A stretch of 12,630 nucleotides of DNA from Thermosulfurimonas sp. (GTDB taxonomy: Bacteria; Desulfobacterota; Thermodesulfobacteria; Thermodesulfobacteriales; Thermodesulfobacteriaceae): positions 1-12,630 of the forward strand of contig WFPH01000097.1 in the NCBI GenBank assembly GCA_015487645.1, written 5' to 3'. Position numbers and translations under genes: made by a program. Of this stretch, positions 1-6,743 are shown piece by piece. Every line of letters starts with the position of its first letter. The first letter of the stretch is position 1. The notes under the pieces were generated by a model, which was given only the letters and a program-made list of their open reading frames with translations, was not told the DNA's origin and searched no databases.

Positions 1-428
1 CCCCGTATGCGCAGGAAACCTATCATGTCCGGCCAGAGATCGCTTTCCACCAGAATGAAAAGCCGGGGATCGATGGCCGAAACATACCGCTTTAGGGCCC
101 CCGGGCAGTGAAGCGGCGCCGGGTACACCCGGAAACGTTTTCCCAGACGTTGACGGGCGGTCTTAAAACCCGAGGCCGTGGCCACGGTCAATACCAGCTC
201 GTAGTGCGGAAAACGCCGGGCCAGTCCCTCCATCAGAGCCCCGGCCGCCTGAAGTTCCCCCACCGAAAGAGTATGGAGCCAGATTCGGGAACGCTCCGAG
301 GGGAGATCAAATCGGGGGTGCCACCTCTCCCTAAGAAGCCCCCGACGTCTTCTCCACAATTGCCCCAGGAGATAAAAAGGGCAGATTATACGCGAAAGCC
401 AGATATAACGTCCGCTCTTCGGCCCCAA
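1..428 (-). CDS. waaA: 3-deoxy-D-manno-octulosonic acid (Kdo) transferase, N-terminal part
   Basis: This is the N-terminal 142 codons of a gene that runs off the left edge. The reading is open from an in-frame stop upstream of 428 to base 1. The protein begins with a hydrophobic, then Arg-rich stretch, followed by WLHTLSVGELQAAG (about residues 50-63), the WaaA signature with the presumed catalytic Glu at about residue 58. LTVATASGFKTA and VESDLWPD follow, matching the family's TGxxxA-type and ETExWPN-type blocks. WaaA moves Kdo from CMP-Kdo to lipid A precursor at the inner membrane, so its presence implies a Gram-negative envelope. I chose the TTG at 426-428 because no in-frame ATG precedes the conserved block and a GGGGGA lies 6 nt upstream of it. 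A CTG at 444-446 is an alternative. The gene diverges from ligA. Confidence 0.88.
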   Translation of the reverse strand, partial: MGPKSGRYIWLSRIICPFYLLGQLWRRRRGLLRERWHPRFDLPSERSRIWLHTLSVGELQAAGALMEGLARRFPHYELVLTVATASGFKTARQRLGKRFRVYPAPLHCPGALKRYVSAIDPRLFILVESDLWPDMIGFLRIR

Positions 429-457
429 AAATTTTCCCCCGACCAGGAAATGTGTTT

Positions 458-486
458 ATATTAATTACCGATAAAGCATCTGAAAA
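458..486 (-). promoter_or_regulatory. Possible sigma70-type promoter for waaA
   Basis: Read on the minus strand, TTTTCA (bases 486-481) is separated by 17 nt from TAATAT (463-458), which lies about 30 nt upstream of the proposed waaA start. Spacing is ideal but the -35 match is only moderate, so this is an inference. The -35 end overlaps the first copy of an AAACCTTA repeat (484-491). Confidence 0.3.
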
Positions 487-503
487 CCTTACTGATTTTC
501 TGC

Positions 504-520
504 CAAACCTTAGAGGTTTG
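504..520. repeat. 17-bp perfect palindrome in the ligA leader
   Basis: CAAACCT and AGGTTTG form a perfect 7-bp inverted repeat around a TAG centre, 20 bp before the ligA start codon. The left arm is also part of AAACCTTA (505-512), repeated at 484-491, exactly 21 bp (two helical turns) upstream. It could be an operator, or a small hairpin in the ligA leader just before its ribosome binding site. No regulator is identified. Confidence 0.45.
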
Positions 521-540
521 AAGATCCGGGGAGGAGGACC

Positions 541-2592
541 ATGGCCGGGACTAAAAGAGAGATTCCCCAGGAGGTCATCGAGAGGGTCAAGAAACTGCGT
601 GAGGAGATCGAGTATCACAACTACCGCTACTACGTCCTGGACTCGCCGGTGATCTCGGATGCGGAGTACGACGCTCTTATGCGGGAGCTCAAAGAGCTCG
701 AGGAGAAATATCCCGAACTGATAACCCCGGACTCCCCCACCCAGCGGGTAGGCTATCCTCCGGCCAAAGAGTTCAGGGAGGTTACCCATGCCCTGCCCAT
801 GTTGTCTCTGGATGACGCCTTCGAGGAAAAGGAGGTTCTGGAATTTGACCGCCGGATAAAGCGCTTCCTCAACCTCCCGGAAGATCAGGACCTTGAGTAC
901 ACCGTGGAACCCAAAATGGACGGGCTGGCGGTGGAATTGGTCTATGAAGAGGGACGTTTTACGGTAGGGTCCACCCGGGGAGACGGTTATACCGGTGAAG
1001 ATGTCACCAACAACCTGAAGACCATAAAGAGCATCCCTCTGAAACTCTTTTCCGAGGACGGTTTGCCGATCCCGCGCCTCCTTGAGGTCCGGGGAGAGGT
1101 TTTCATGAGGAAAGAAGATTTCAGGCGACTCAACGAGGAACGATTAAACAAGGGAGAACCCCCTTTTGCCAATCCCCGAAACGCGGCCGCCGGCTCCCTG
1201 CGGCAGCTCGATCCCAATATTACCGCGCAGCGTCCGCTGGACATCTTTTTCTACGGCGTGGGCCGGGTGGAGGGCTATGAGTTCAAGACCCAATGGGAGA
1301 TCCTCACCACCCTCCCCAAATGGGGTCTCAAGGTGAACCCCCTGGTGCGCAAGGTGAAGAACATCCAGGAAGCCATCGCCTACCACCATGAAATGGAAAA
1401 GCGGCGGGAGGAACTGCCTTACGAAATCGACGGCATCGTGATCAAGGTCAACGACCTTTCCCTGTGGGAAAAGCTCGGCACCAAGGCTAGAAGCCCCCGT
1501 TATGCCTTGGCCTACAAATTCCCGCCCACCCAGGTGACCACACAGGTGCTGGACATCGTCGTCCAAGTGGGTCGCACCGGCGCTGTGACCCCAGTGGCCA
1601 TCTTGAAGCCCGTCCAGGTGGGGGGAGTGGTGGTCTCTCGGGCCACCCTCCACAACGAGGACGAAATCCGGCGCAAAGACGTGCGGATCGGAGACTGGGT
1701 ACTGGTGCAGAGGGCCGGAGATGTCATTCCGGAAGTGGTCATGGTTATTAAAGAACGCCGTACCGGCCAGGAAAAACCCTTCAGGATGCCGGAAAACTGT
1801 CCGGTCTGCGGGACCAAACTGGTCCGCAAGCCCGGAGAGGCCGTCTGGCGTTGTCCCAACCGGGGTTGTTACGGCCAGCTGGTCAGACACCTCCTCCATT
1901 TCGCAAGCCGCGCGGCCATGGACATCGAGGGCCTTGGAACCAAGGTAGCGGAGGCCCTGGTGGACCGGGGGCTGGTTCAGGACATAGGAGATCTCTACTA
2001 TCTCAAGGTGGAAGATCTGCTTCAGCTTCCGGGGTTTGCCCTAAAGAAGGCCCGCAATCTCTACGAGGCCATTCAGCGCAGCAAGAAGACCACCCTTGCC
2101 CGTTTCCTCTATGCCCTGGGGATCCGACATGTGGGTGAGGTGGCGGCCCAGTTGCTCGCCCAGCATTTCAAAAGCCTTGAGGCCATAAGGAAAGCCTCCA
2201 TGGCCGATCTCATGAGCGTTCCGGGCATAGGTCCGGAGGCCGCGCGCTCGGTCTGGGAGTGGTTCCGTAACGAACGGAACCTCAAAACCCTTGAAAAGCT
2301 ACTTCAAGCCGGAATCACCTTCGAGGAGGAAGAAGCCGGAGAGACTTCGGCGGAGAAATCCCTGGCCGGCCTGACCTTTGTCTTCACCGGAGCCTTGAAG
2401 AGCATGACTCGCGAGGAGGCCAAGCGGCGGGTGCAGGCCCTGGGTGGGAGGGTGGCTTCTTCGGTCTCCCGTAATGTGGACTATGTAGTGGTAGGGGAAA
2501 ACCCGGGCTCTAAGTACGAACGAGCCCGAGCCCTGGGACTGAAAATCATCAACGAGGAGGAGTTCCTGCGAATGATAGGAGAGAAAAGCTAA
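541..2592 (+). CDS. ligA: NAD+-dependent DNA ligase LigA
   Basis: LigA seals nicks in duplex DNA during replication and repair, using NAD+ as adenylate donor. The 683-aa length is normal for the family. In order: an Ia domain with YHNYRYYVLDSP and ISDAEYD (about residues 25-44); the adenylation domain with the nucleophile motif KMDG (Lys125); an OB fold region; a Cys4 zinc finger at C420, C423, C438 and C443; helix-hairpin-helix repeats (for example VPGIGPEAA, about residue 560); and a C-terminal BRCT domain from about 607, including NPGSKYERA. The ATG at 541 is supported by GGAGGAGG ending 3 nt upstream. All expected catalytic and zinc residues are present, so the enzyme should be active. 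Its stop overlaps the stop of the convergent ACT gene by 4 bp, leaving no room for a terminator between them. Confidence 0.98.
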   Translation: MAGTKREIPQEVIERVKKLREEIEYHNYRYYVLDSPVISDAEYDALMRELKELEEKYPELITPDSPTQRVGYPPAKEFREVTHALPMLSLDDAFEEKEVLEFDRRIKRFLNLPEDQDLEYTVEPKMDGLAVELVYEEGRFTVGSTRGDGYTGEDVTNNLKTIKSIPLKLFSEDGLPIPRLLEVRGEVFMRKEDFRRLNEERLNKGEPPFANPRNAAAGSLRQLDPNITAQRPLDIFFYGVGRVEGYEFKTQWEILTTLPKWGLKVNPLVRKVKNIQEAIAYHHEMEKRREELPYEIDGIVIKVNDLSLWEKLGTKARSPRYALAYKFPPTQVTTQVLDIVVQVGRTGAVTPVAILKPVQVGGVVVSRATLHNEDEIRRKDVRIGDWVLVQRAGDVIPEVVMVIKERRTGQEKPFRMPENCPVCGTKLVRKPGEAVWRCPNRGCYGQLVRHLLHFASRAAMDIEGLGTKVAEALVDRGLVQDIGDLYYLKVEDLLQLPGFALKKARNLYEAIQRSKKTTLARFLYALGIRHVGEVAAQLLAQHFKSLEAIRKASMADLMSVPGIGPEAARSVWEWFRNERNLKTLEKLLQAGITFEEEEAGETSAEKSLAGLTFVFTGALKSMTREEAKRRVQALGGRVASSVSRNVDYVVVGENPGSKYERARALGLKIINEEEFLRMIGEKS

Positions 2593-3035
2593 GCTCCGTA
2601 GAAGAAAAGGGGCTCCACCAGTTTGATCCCCCCTGCGGAGAGGATCTCCATGGCCCGCTCGAGATCTTCGTCGGGGACCTTGAAGATCAACACGGCCCTC
2701 TCTCCACCCCCCACAAAGGCGTAGGTGTAATCCACATTGATGTCGGCCTCTGAAAGGATCTTGACCACCTGGTAGAACCCTCCAGGCTTATCCTCGACCT
2801 CCACGGCGAAGACATCCTGTTCCTTTACGGTGAAGCCTGCCGAGGAAAGCACGCTACGGGCCTTTTCCGGATTGTCCACCACCAGACGCAGGATTCCAAA
2901 TTCCGCGCTCTCAGCAAGGGCTAGCGCCCGAATGTTCACCCCGGCCTGATAGAGGGTCTCCGTAAGTTCCTTGAGCCGGCCCTTACGGTTTTCCAGGAAC
3001 ACCGAAAGTTGTTTAATGGCATATTGACTACGCAT
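2589..3035 (-). CDS. Tandem ACT-domain protein (amino-acid-binding type)
   Basis: This 148-aa protein consists of two ACT domains (about residues 6-68 and 74-140). The first has SVFLENRKGRL and the second VEVEDKPGGFYQVV, the usual first strand and glycine turn of ACT modules. ACT pairs bind small ligands, usually amino acids, and act as allosteric regulators. There is no catalytic domain. The ATG at 3035 is preceded by GGGAGG at a good distance; a longer reading from 3110 would run into the upstream coding sequence without support. The gene starts 4 nt after the stop of the phenylacetate-CoA-ligase-like gene, and this pairing recurs in anaerobic bacteria and archaea. I infer that the ACT protein senses an aromatic or branched amino acid and tunes the ligase, but the ligand cannot be read from sequence. 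Confidence 0.9.
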   Translation of the reverse strand: MRSQYAIKQLSVFLENRKGRLKELTETLYQAGVNIRALALAESAEFGILRLVVDNPEKARSVLSSAGFTVKEQDVFAVEVEDKPGGFYQVVKILSEADINVDYTYAFVGGGERAVLIFKVPDEDLERAMEILSAGGIKLVEPLFFYGA

Positions 3036-3039
3036 GGGA

Positions 3040-4353
3040 TTACCTCCCGAGTTTTTCTTCCAGTTCCCGTCGATCGATGACCCGTTTGGCCTTGCCCATG
3101 GAACGCTCAAGGGTCTTGGGCTCGACCAGCTTGACCCGGGCCCTAAGGAAGAGATGGTTGGCCAGTTCCTCTTCCAGCTTGTGTTTCAGGTTCTCAAGCG
3201 TTCCCAGGTCCCCGGTAAAGATCCTCTCGTCCACCTCAACCCAGACCTCAAGGACGTCTAGCACGCCCTTCTTGTCCACCACAATGACATAGTTGGGGGT
3301 AAGGCCCTCCACCTTGGTCAGCACGTGTTCCACCTGGGAGGGGAAAACGTTCACCCCGGAGACGATAAGCATGTCGTCGCTTCGGCCTACCACGCGGCCC
3401 ATGCGGATAATGGTGCGCCCGCAGCGGCAGGGCTCGCGATAAAGGCGGGATATATCCCGGGTACGATAGCGGATGAGCGGCAAGGCCTGTTTGGTCAGGG
3501 TGGTGAAAACCAGCTCGCCTTCCTGGCCTTCGGGAAGCACCTCCCCGGTCTCCGGGTCGATGATCTCGGGATAAAAATGATCCTCAAAGATATGAAGCTC
3601 TCCATACTCGCAGGAAGCTGCCACTCCCGGCCCTATGATCTCCGAAAGGCCGTAGGCCTCGAAGTACTTAATTCCCCAGGCTTCGGCCACCGCCCGGCGA
3701 AGCCCTTCAGAGGCCGGCTCGGCCCCGAAAAAGCCCGCCCGGAGCTTGAAGTCCTTCCGAGGGTCGAGACCTTCCTCCTGGGCCACTTCGGCCAGATGCA
3801 GGGCGTAAGAGGGAGTGCAACAGAGAATGGTGGCTCCGAAGTCGCGCATGAGCATGAGTTGACGTTTGGTAAACCCCACACTTGAGGGCACCACCGCGGC
3901 CCCCAGGGCCTCGGCCCCATAGTGGAACCCCAAACCACCAGTAAAAAGTCCGTAACCGTAGGCGTTGTGCACCACATCCCCGGGCCCCACTCCGGCCATG
4001 AGCATGGTGCGCATCATGACCTCGGTCCAGACCCGCATGTCGTGTTCCGTATAAGCCACTACCGTGGGTTTTCCGGTAGTCCCGGAGGAGGAGTGGATGC
4101 GCACCACCTGCTCCATGGGCACGGCCAGCAACCCGAAGGGATAATGATCCCGTAGATCCTGCTTCACGGTGAAGGGAAACCGTTTAAGATCCTCAAGAGA
4201 GGTGAGATCATCGGGACGAACCCCGGCCTGATCAAATTTCTCCCGATAAAAAGGTACCAGGTGATAAACACGTCCTAAGGTCTCCCGCAAACGCCTAAGC
4301 TGTAGGGCCTCAAACTCTTCACGCGAAAGATAATCCTTAGCGTTGGGCCTCAT
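3040..4353 (-). CDS. paaK: Phenylacetate-CoA ligase family AMP-forming enzyme
   Basis: The 437-aa protein is a full-length member of the PaaK branch of adenylate-forming enzymes, which activate an aryl acid with ATP and then form its CoA thioester. Visible motifs are the phosphate-binding loop HSSSGTTGKPT (residues 87-97), YGLSE (234-238), the RYRTRD block (295-300), the hinge GRSDDMLIVSGVNVFPSQVE (about 323-342), and the C-terminal GKAKRV with the catalytic-type Lys near 421. I chose the ATG at 4353 because GGAGGGAGGAG lies directly upstream; the ATG at 4386 has no such site and adds 11 unconserved residues. It is cotranscribed with the ACT protein. In amino-acid-fermenting anaerobes such enzymes work with aryl-pyruvate oxidoreductases; no ior genes are in view, so the true acid substrate is uncertain and the symbol is a family label. 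Confidence 0.9.
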   Translation of the reverse strand: MRPNAKDYLSREEFEALQLRRLRETLGRVYHLVPFYREKFDQAGVRPDDLTSLEDLKRFPFTVKQDLRDHYPFGLLAVPMEQVVRIHSSSGTTGKPTVVAYTEHDMRVWTEVMMRTMLMAGVGPGDVVHNAYGYGLFTGGLGFHYGAEALGAAVVPSSVGFTKRQLMLMRDFGATILCCTPSYALHLAEVAQEEGLDPRKDFKLRAGFFGAEPASEGLRRAVAEAWGIKYFEAYGLSEIIGPGVAASCEYGELHIFEDHFYPEIIDPETGEVLPEGQEGELVFTTLTKQALPLIRYRTRDISRLYREPCRCGRTIIRMGRVVGRSDDMLIVSGVNVFPSQVEHVLTKVEGLTPNYVIVVDKKGVLDVLEVWVEVDERIFTGDLGTLENLKHKLEEELANHLFLRARVKLVEPKTLERSMGKAKRVIDRRELEEKLGR

Positions 4354-4398
4354 CGCTCCTCCCTCCTTTTGGCCTACTCCTACCAAGATCTGTTTTTT

Positions 4399-4427
4399 TT
4401 GGCAAGTCTTAATTTTTAGATTAAATT
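4399..4427 (+). promoter_or_regulatory. Likely promoter for the 4458 gene and perhaps the whole plus-strand run
   Basis: TTGGCA (4399-4404) and TAAATT (4422-4427) are separated by 17 nt, in the AT-rich region between divergent genes. This predicts a start about 20-25 nt before the ATG at 4458, with AAGGAG in the leader. It is the only substantial non-coding DNA upstream of the plus-strand genes, so it is the natural candidate for driving them, although internal promoters are possible. Confidence 0.45.
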
Positions 4428-4457
4428 TAATTTTGGAACAAATTTAAGGAGTAAGTT

Positions 4458-6158
4458 ATGGCTCGAAGTTTTCGTTTAGCAGAAGCCCCTTCACCTTACC
4501 TTAGAGATCATGCCATACAACCCATAGAGTGGTATCCATGGGGAGAGGAAGCCCGAAACAAAGCTCTTTCTCAAAGAAAACCCCTTTTTATTTCTATTGG
4601 TTACAGCACCTGTCATTGGTGCCACCGCATGGCCCGCGAAGTCTTTAATGATGAGGAAGTAGGAAGAGTTCTTTCGGAATATTTTGTTCCCATTAAGGTA
4701 GATCGGGAGCTTCATCCGGCAGTAGACGAGGTTTATATGAGCGCTTGTCTTACCGTAAACGGACAGGGAGGCTGGCCTCTCAATGTTTTCGCCACTCCCG
4801 AAGGAAAACCCTTTTATTTTTTCACTTATGCTCCCAAAGAGGCTTTCCTTGGTCTTCTATTTCGTCTTAAAGACCTCTGGCTCCAGAAGTCGGAGAGGCT
4901 ACTAGAAGTGGCCGAAGAACTAGCTCGCCGTACAGAAAGAAGCCTGTCTCCAGAAAAGGGAGAAATCCAGGCCTCAATCCTTACTGAAAAGGCCTTAAAG
5001 GTTTTTGAAGAGATCTATGACCCTCTCTATGGGGGTTTCGGTCTCGGGGCTAAGTTTCCCAGCGTGCCCATTCTTTATTTCCTTTTCTCACAAGCTCAAA
5101 AAGGGAAAAGAAATGCCCAAAAAATGCTCCGCGAAACCCTGTATCGTATGGCTCTCTCGGGGCTTAGGGACCATATTGGCGGAGGCTTTTTTCGTTACAC
5201 CGTGGATCGAGGCTGGACGCACCCTCACTACGAGAAAATGCTTTACGATCAGGCCCAGCTTTTAGAAATTTATGCCCTTTATCTTACTCAAGAAGACTCT
5301 CCCCTCTTCCGGGAAGTCCTCGAAGAGACCGTAGAATACCTTTTTCGAGAAATGCGTTCTCCAGAAGGCCTCTTCTACACGGCCCAAGATGCCGAAAGCC
5401 CCGAGGGAGAAGGAGCTTTTTACCTTTTTACTAGAAAAGAACTGCAAAAAGTCTTTAAAAATCAAGCCCAGAAAGTGGCCGAAATCTTTCACATTGAAGA
5501 TAATCCCTCCCTTCCTTACTTAACTCAAATTCCTGAACCGAATCCCTCCCTTTTTAAGAAGGCCCTTTTTGAAACCCGAAGGAAACGGCTCCCGCCTCGG
5601 GTGGATGAAAAAATCCTTTGCGGAGAAAATGCCCTTCTTTTAAGTGCCCTTATTAAAACGGCCAAAATCCTTTCCTCTTCCAGACTCATTGAAGCCTCTT
5701 TGGGGCTTTACCACAAAATCAAAATCCATTTTTGCAAAGGTGAAGATATTTATCGGGTGTTCTATCAAGGAAAAAGGTACCTTCCCGGGCTCCTTGAGGA
5801 TTACGCCCGGCTTACGCGGGCCGCACTCGACCTTTATGACGTCACCGGAAAGAAAGAGTTTCTTATTGAGGCCCGGAGGCTCTCCCGGATGATGAACGAA
5901 AGGTTTGAAGACCCGGAAAACGGTGCCTTCTGGGCTTCGCCTCCAGATCCTTGTCTTTTCTTGCGTCCTAAAGAGATTTACGACCGAGCCTGGCCTTCGG
6001 GAAATGCTTTGGCCTACGAGGGTCTTTTACGTCTGGCAATCCATTTTCCCGAAGAAAAAGAAAGGGCCATGGGTTTGCTTAAAGCCCTAGGAGGGTCAGT
6101 AAAAAGGAATCCAGAATCCTTTCCTTACCTTCTTGCACTTCTGGCGGGCGAGGTTTAA
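4458..6158 (+). CDS. DUF255/YyaL-type thioredoxin-domain protein (SPATA20 family)
   Basis: The 566-aa protein starts with the family's hallmark N-terminus: SPYLRDHA (12-19), WYPWGEEA (25-32) and a thioredoxin-like active site STCHWCHRM (C52 and C55), followed by VDRELHP and NGQGGWPLNVF. The remainder resembles the (alpha/alpha)6 barrel of this family, with YGGFG, GGGFFRYTVD, HPHYEKMLYDQAQLL, TAQDAESPEGEGAFY, LLEDYARL and WPSGNAL. Biochemical function is not established for the bacterial family. The protein is shorter than the usual 650-700 aa. The normal DDKxxTxWNxL element reads VDEKILCGENALLL here, losing the WN pair. Codon use is AT-rich: 4801-4860 has 22 G/C of 60, against 37 of 60 in ligA 1681-1740. 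Start ATG follows AAGGAG. It leads the plus-strand run, 12 nt before the next gene. Confidence 0.92.
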   Translation: MARSFRLAEAPSPYLRDHAIQPIEWYPWGEEARNKALSQRKPLFISIGYSTCHWCHRMAREVFNDEEVGRVLSEYFVPIKVDRELHPAVDEVYMSACLTVNGQGGWPLNVFATPEGKPFYFFTYAPKEAFLGLLFRLKDLWLQKSERLLEVAEELARRTERSLSPEKGEIQASILTEKALKVFEEIYDPLYGGFGLGAKFPSVPILYFLFSQAQKGKRNAQKMLRETLYRMALSGLRDHIGGGFFRYTVDRGWTHPHYEKMLYDQAQLLEIYALYLTQEDSPLFREVLEETVEYLFREMRSPEGLFYTAQDAESPEGEGAFYLFTRKELQKVFKNQAQKVAEIFHIEDNPSLPYLTQIPEPNPSLFKKALFETRRKRLPPRVDEKILCGENALLLSALIKTAKILSSSRLIEASLGLYHKIKIHFCKGEDIYRVFYQGKRYLPGLLEDYARLTRAALDLYDVTGKKEFLIEARRLSRMMNERFEDPENGAFWASPPDPCLFLRPKEIYDRAWPSGNALAYEGLLRLAIHFPEEKERAMGLLKALGGSVKRNPESFPYLLALLAGEV

Positions 6159-6170
6159 TCTCTGAGGACT

Positions 6171-6743
6171 ATGGGGCTTTATAGGGTGGCCAAAAGCCTT
6201 TTTGAAGCCGCCATGCTCAAACGCCTGAAACGCACAGGCTACGCCTATCTTGGAACTGGAGAGGAAAATGTGGCGGCCCACAGTTTCGGAGTGACTTATG
6301 CCGCCTGGCTCTTGGCCTCGCTTACCCCGGGGGTCAGGACAGAAAAGGTTCTCAAGATGGCCCTCCTTCATGATCTAGCCGAAGCCCGCATCGGAGATCT
6401 CAACTCCGTAAACAAGCTTTATGATAAGACGGATGAGGAAAGAGCCTTTTCCGATGCCCTCTCCGGTCTTCCCATAGAGGAAGAGGCCCGGGAGCTTGTT
6501 CGGGAATACCTGGCTCAAGAAAGCCTGGAGGCCCAATTAGTTTATGATGCGGATCAACTGGACCTCATCGTGATGCTCAAGGAACAGAAGGATTTAGGGA
6601 ACCCCTATGCCCCCAGGTGGTTGGCCTACGCCCGCAAAAGACTCAAGACCGAGGCCGGGCGCCAATTGGCCGAGGCCGTGCTCGAGACCGACTGGGCCTC
6701 CTGGTGGCTGGACTACTTCGTGGCCCGGGATGAAAAGGCCTGA
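6171..6743 (+). CDS. HD-domain phosphohydrolase, 5'-deoxynucleotidase YfbR/HDDC2-like
   Basis: The 190-aa protein carries a complete HD metal site: AAHSFG (His37), LLHDLAEARIGD (His67, Asp68, Glu71) and YDADQLD (Asp126 and Asp128). This arrangement, with HDLAEA followed by GD, is typical of YfbR/HDDC2 enzymes that remove phosphate from deoxynucleoside 5'-monophosphates. I infer a role in dNMP pool control or nucleotide salvage. Length is normal for the family. The ATG at 6171 has a GAGG only 3 nt upstream, which is closer than ideal; Met15 at 6213 is a weaker alternative because it would trim the first helix. Codon use returns to the GC-rich style here, unlike the preceding gene. The last 14 bp overlap the start of the Fe-S protein gene. 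Confidence 0.85.
   Translation: MGLYRVAKSLFEAAMLKRLKRTGYAYLGTGEENVAAHSFGVTYAAWLLASLTPGVRTEKVLKMALLHDLAEARIGDLNSVNKLYDKTDEERAFSDALSGLPIEEEARELVREYLAQESLEAQLVYDADQLDLIVMLKEQKDLGNPYAPRWLAYARKRLKTEAGRQLAEAVLETDWASWWLDYFVARDEKA

Noticed and set aside
1144..1899. 251-codon open frame on the minus strand within ligA
   Set aside because: It lies antisense to an unmistakable ligA, is rich in His, Gly and Asp from the complementary codons, and shows no domain; it is a GC-rich shadow frame.
3325..3885. 186-codon plus-strand frame within the ligase-family gene
   Set aside because: It is antisense to conserved paaK motifs, with no ribosome binding site or recognisable family.
4058..4080. 7-bp inverted repeat ACTACCG/CGGTAGT inside the ligase-family gene
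   Set aside because: It falls on the codons of the conserved phosphate-binding loop region and has a 9-nt loop; protein constraint and chance explain it.
4391..4400. Run of eight T that might mark a terminator
   Set aside because: No GC-rich stem precedes it on the plus strand, and no plus-strand gene ends nearby; it is better read as part of an AT-rich promoter region.
6607..6729. N-terminal extension of the Fe-S protein upstream of 6730
   Set aside because: The extension is Pro/Trp/Arg-rich and fully overlaps the HD gene in another frame; the 4Fe-4S motif begins only 8 residues after the 6730 ATG.
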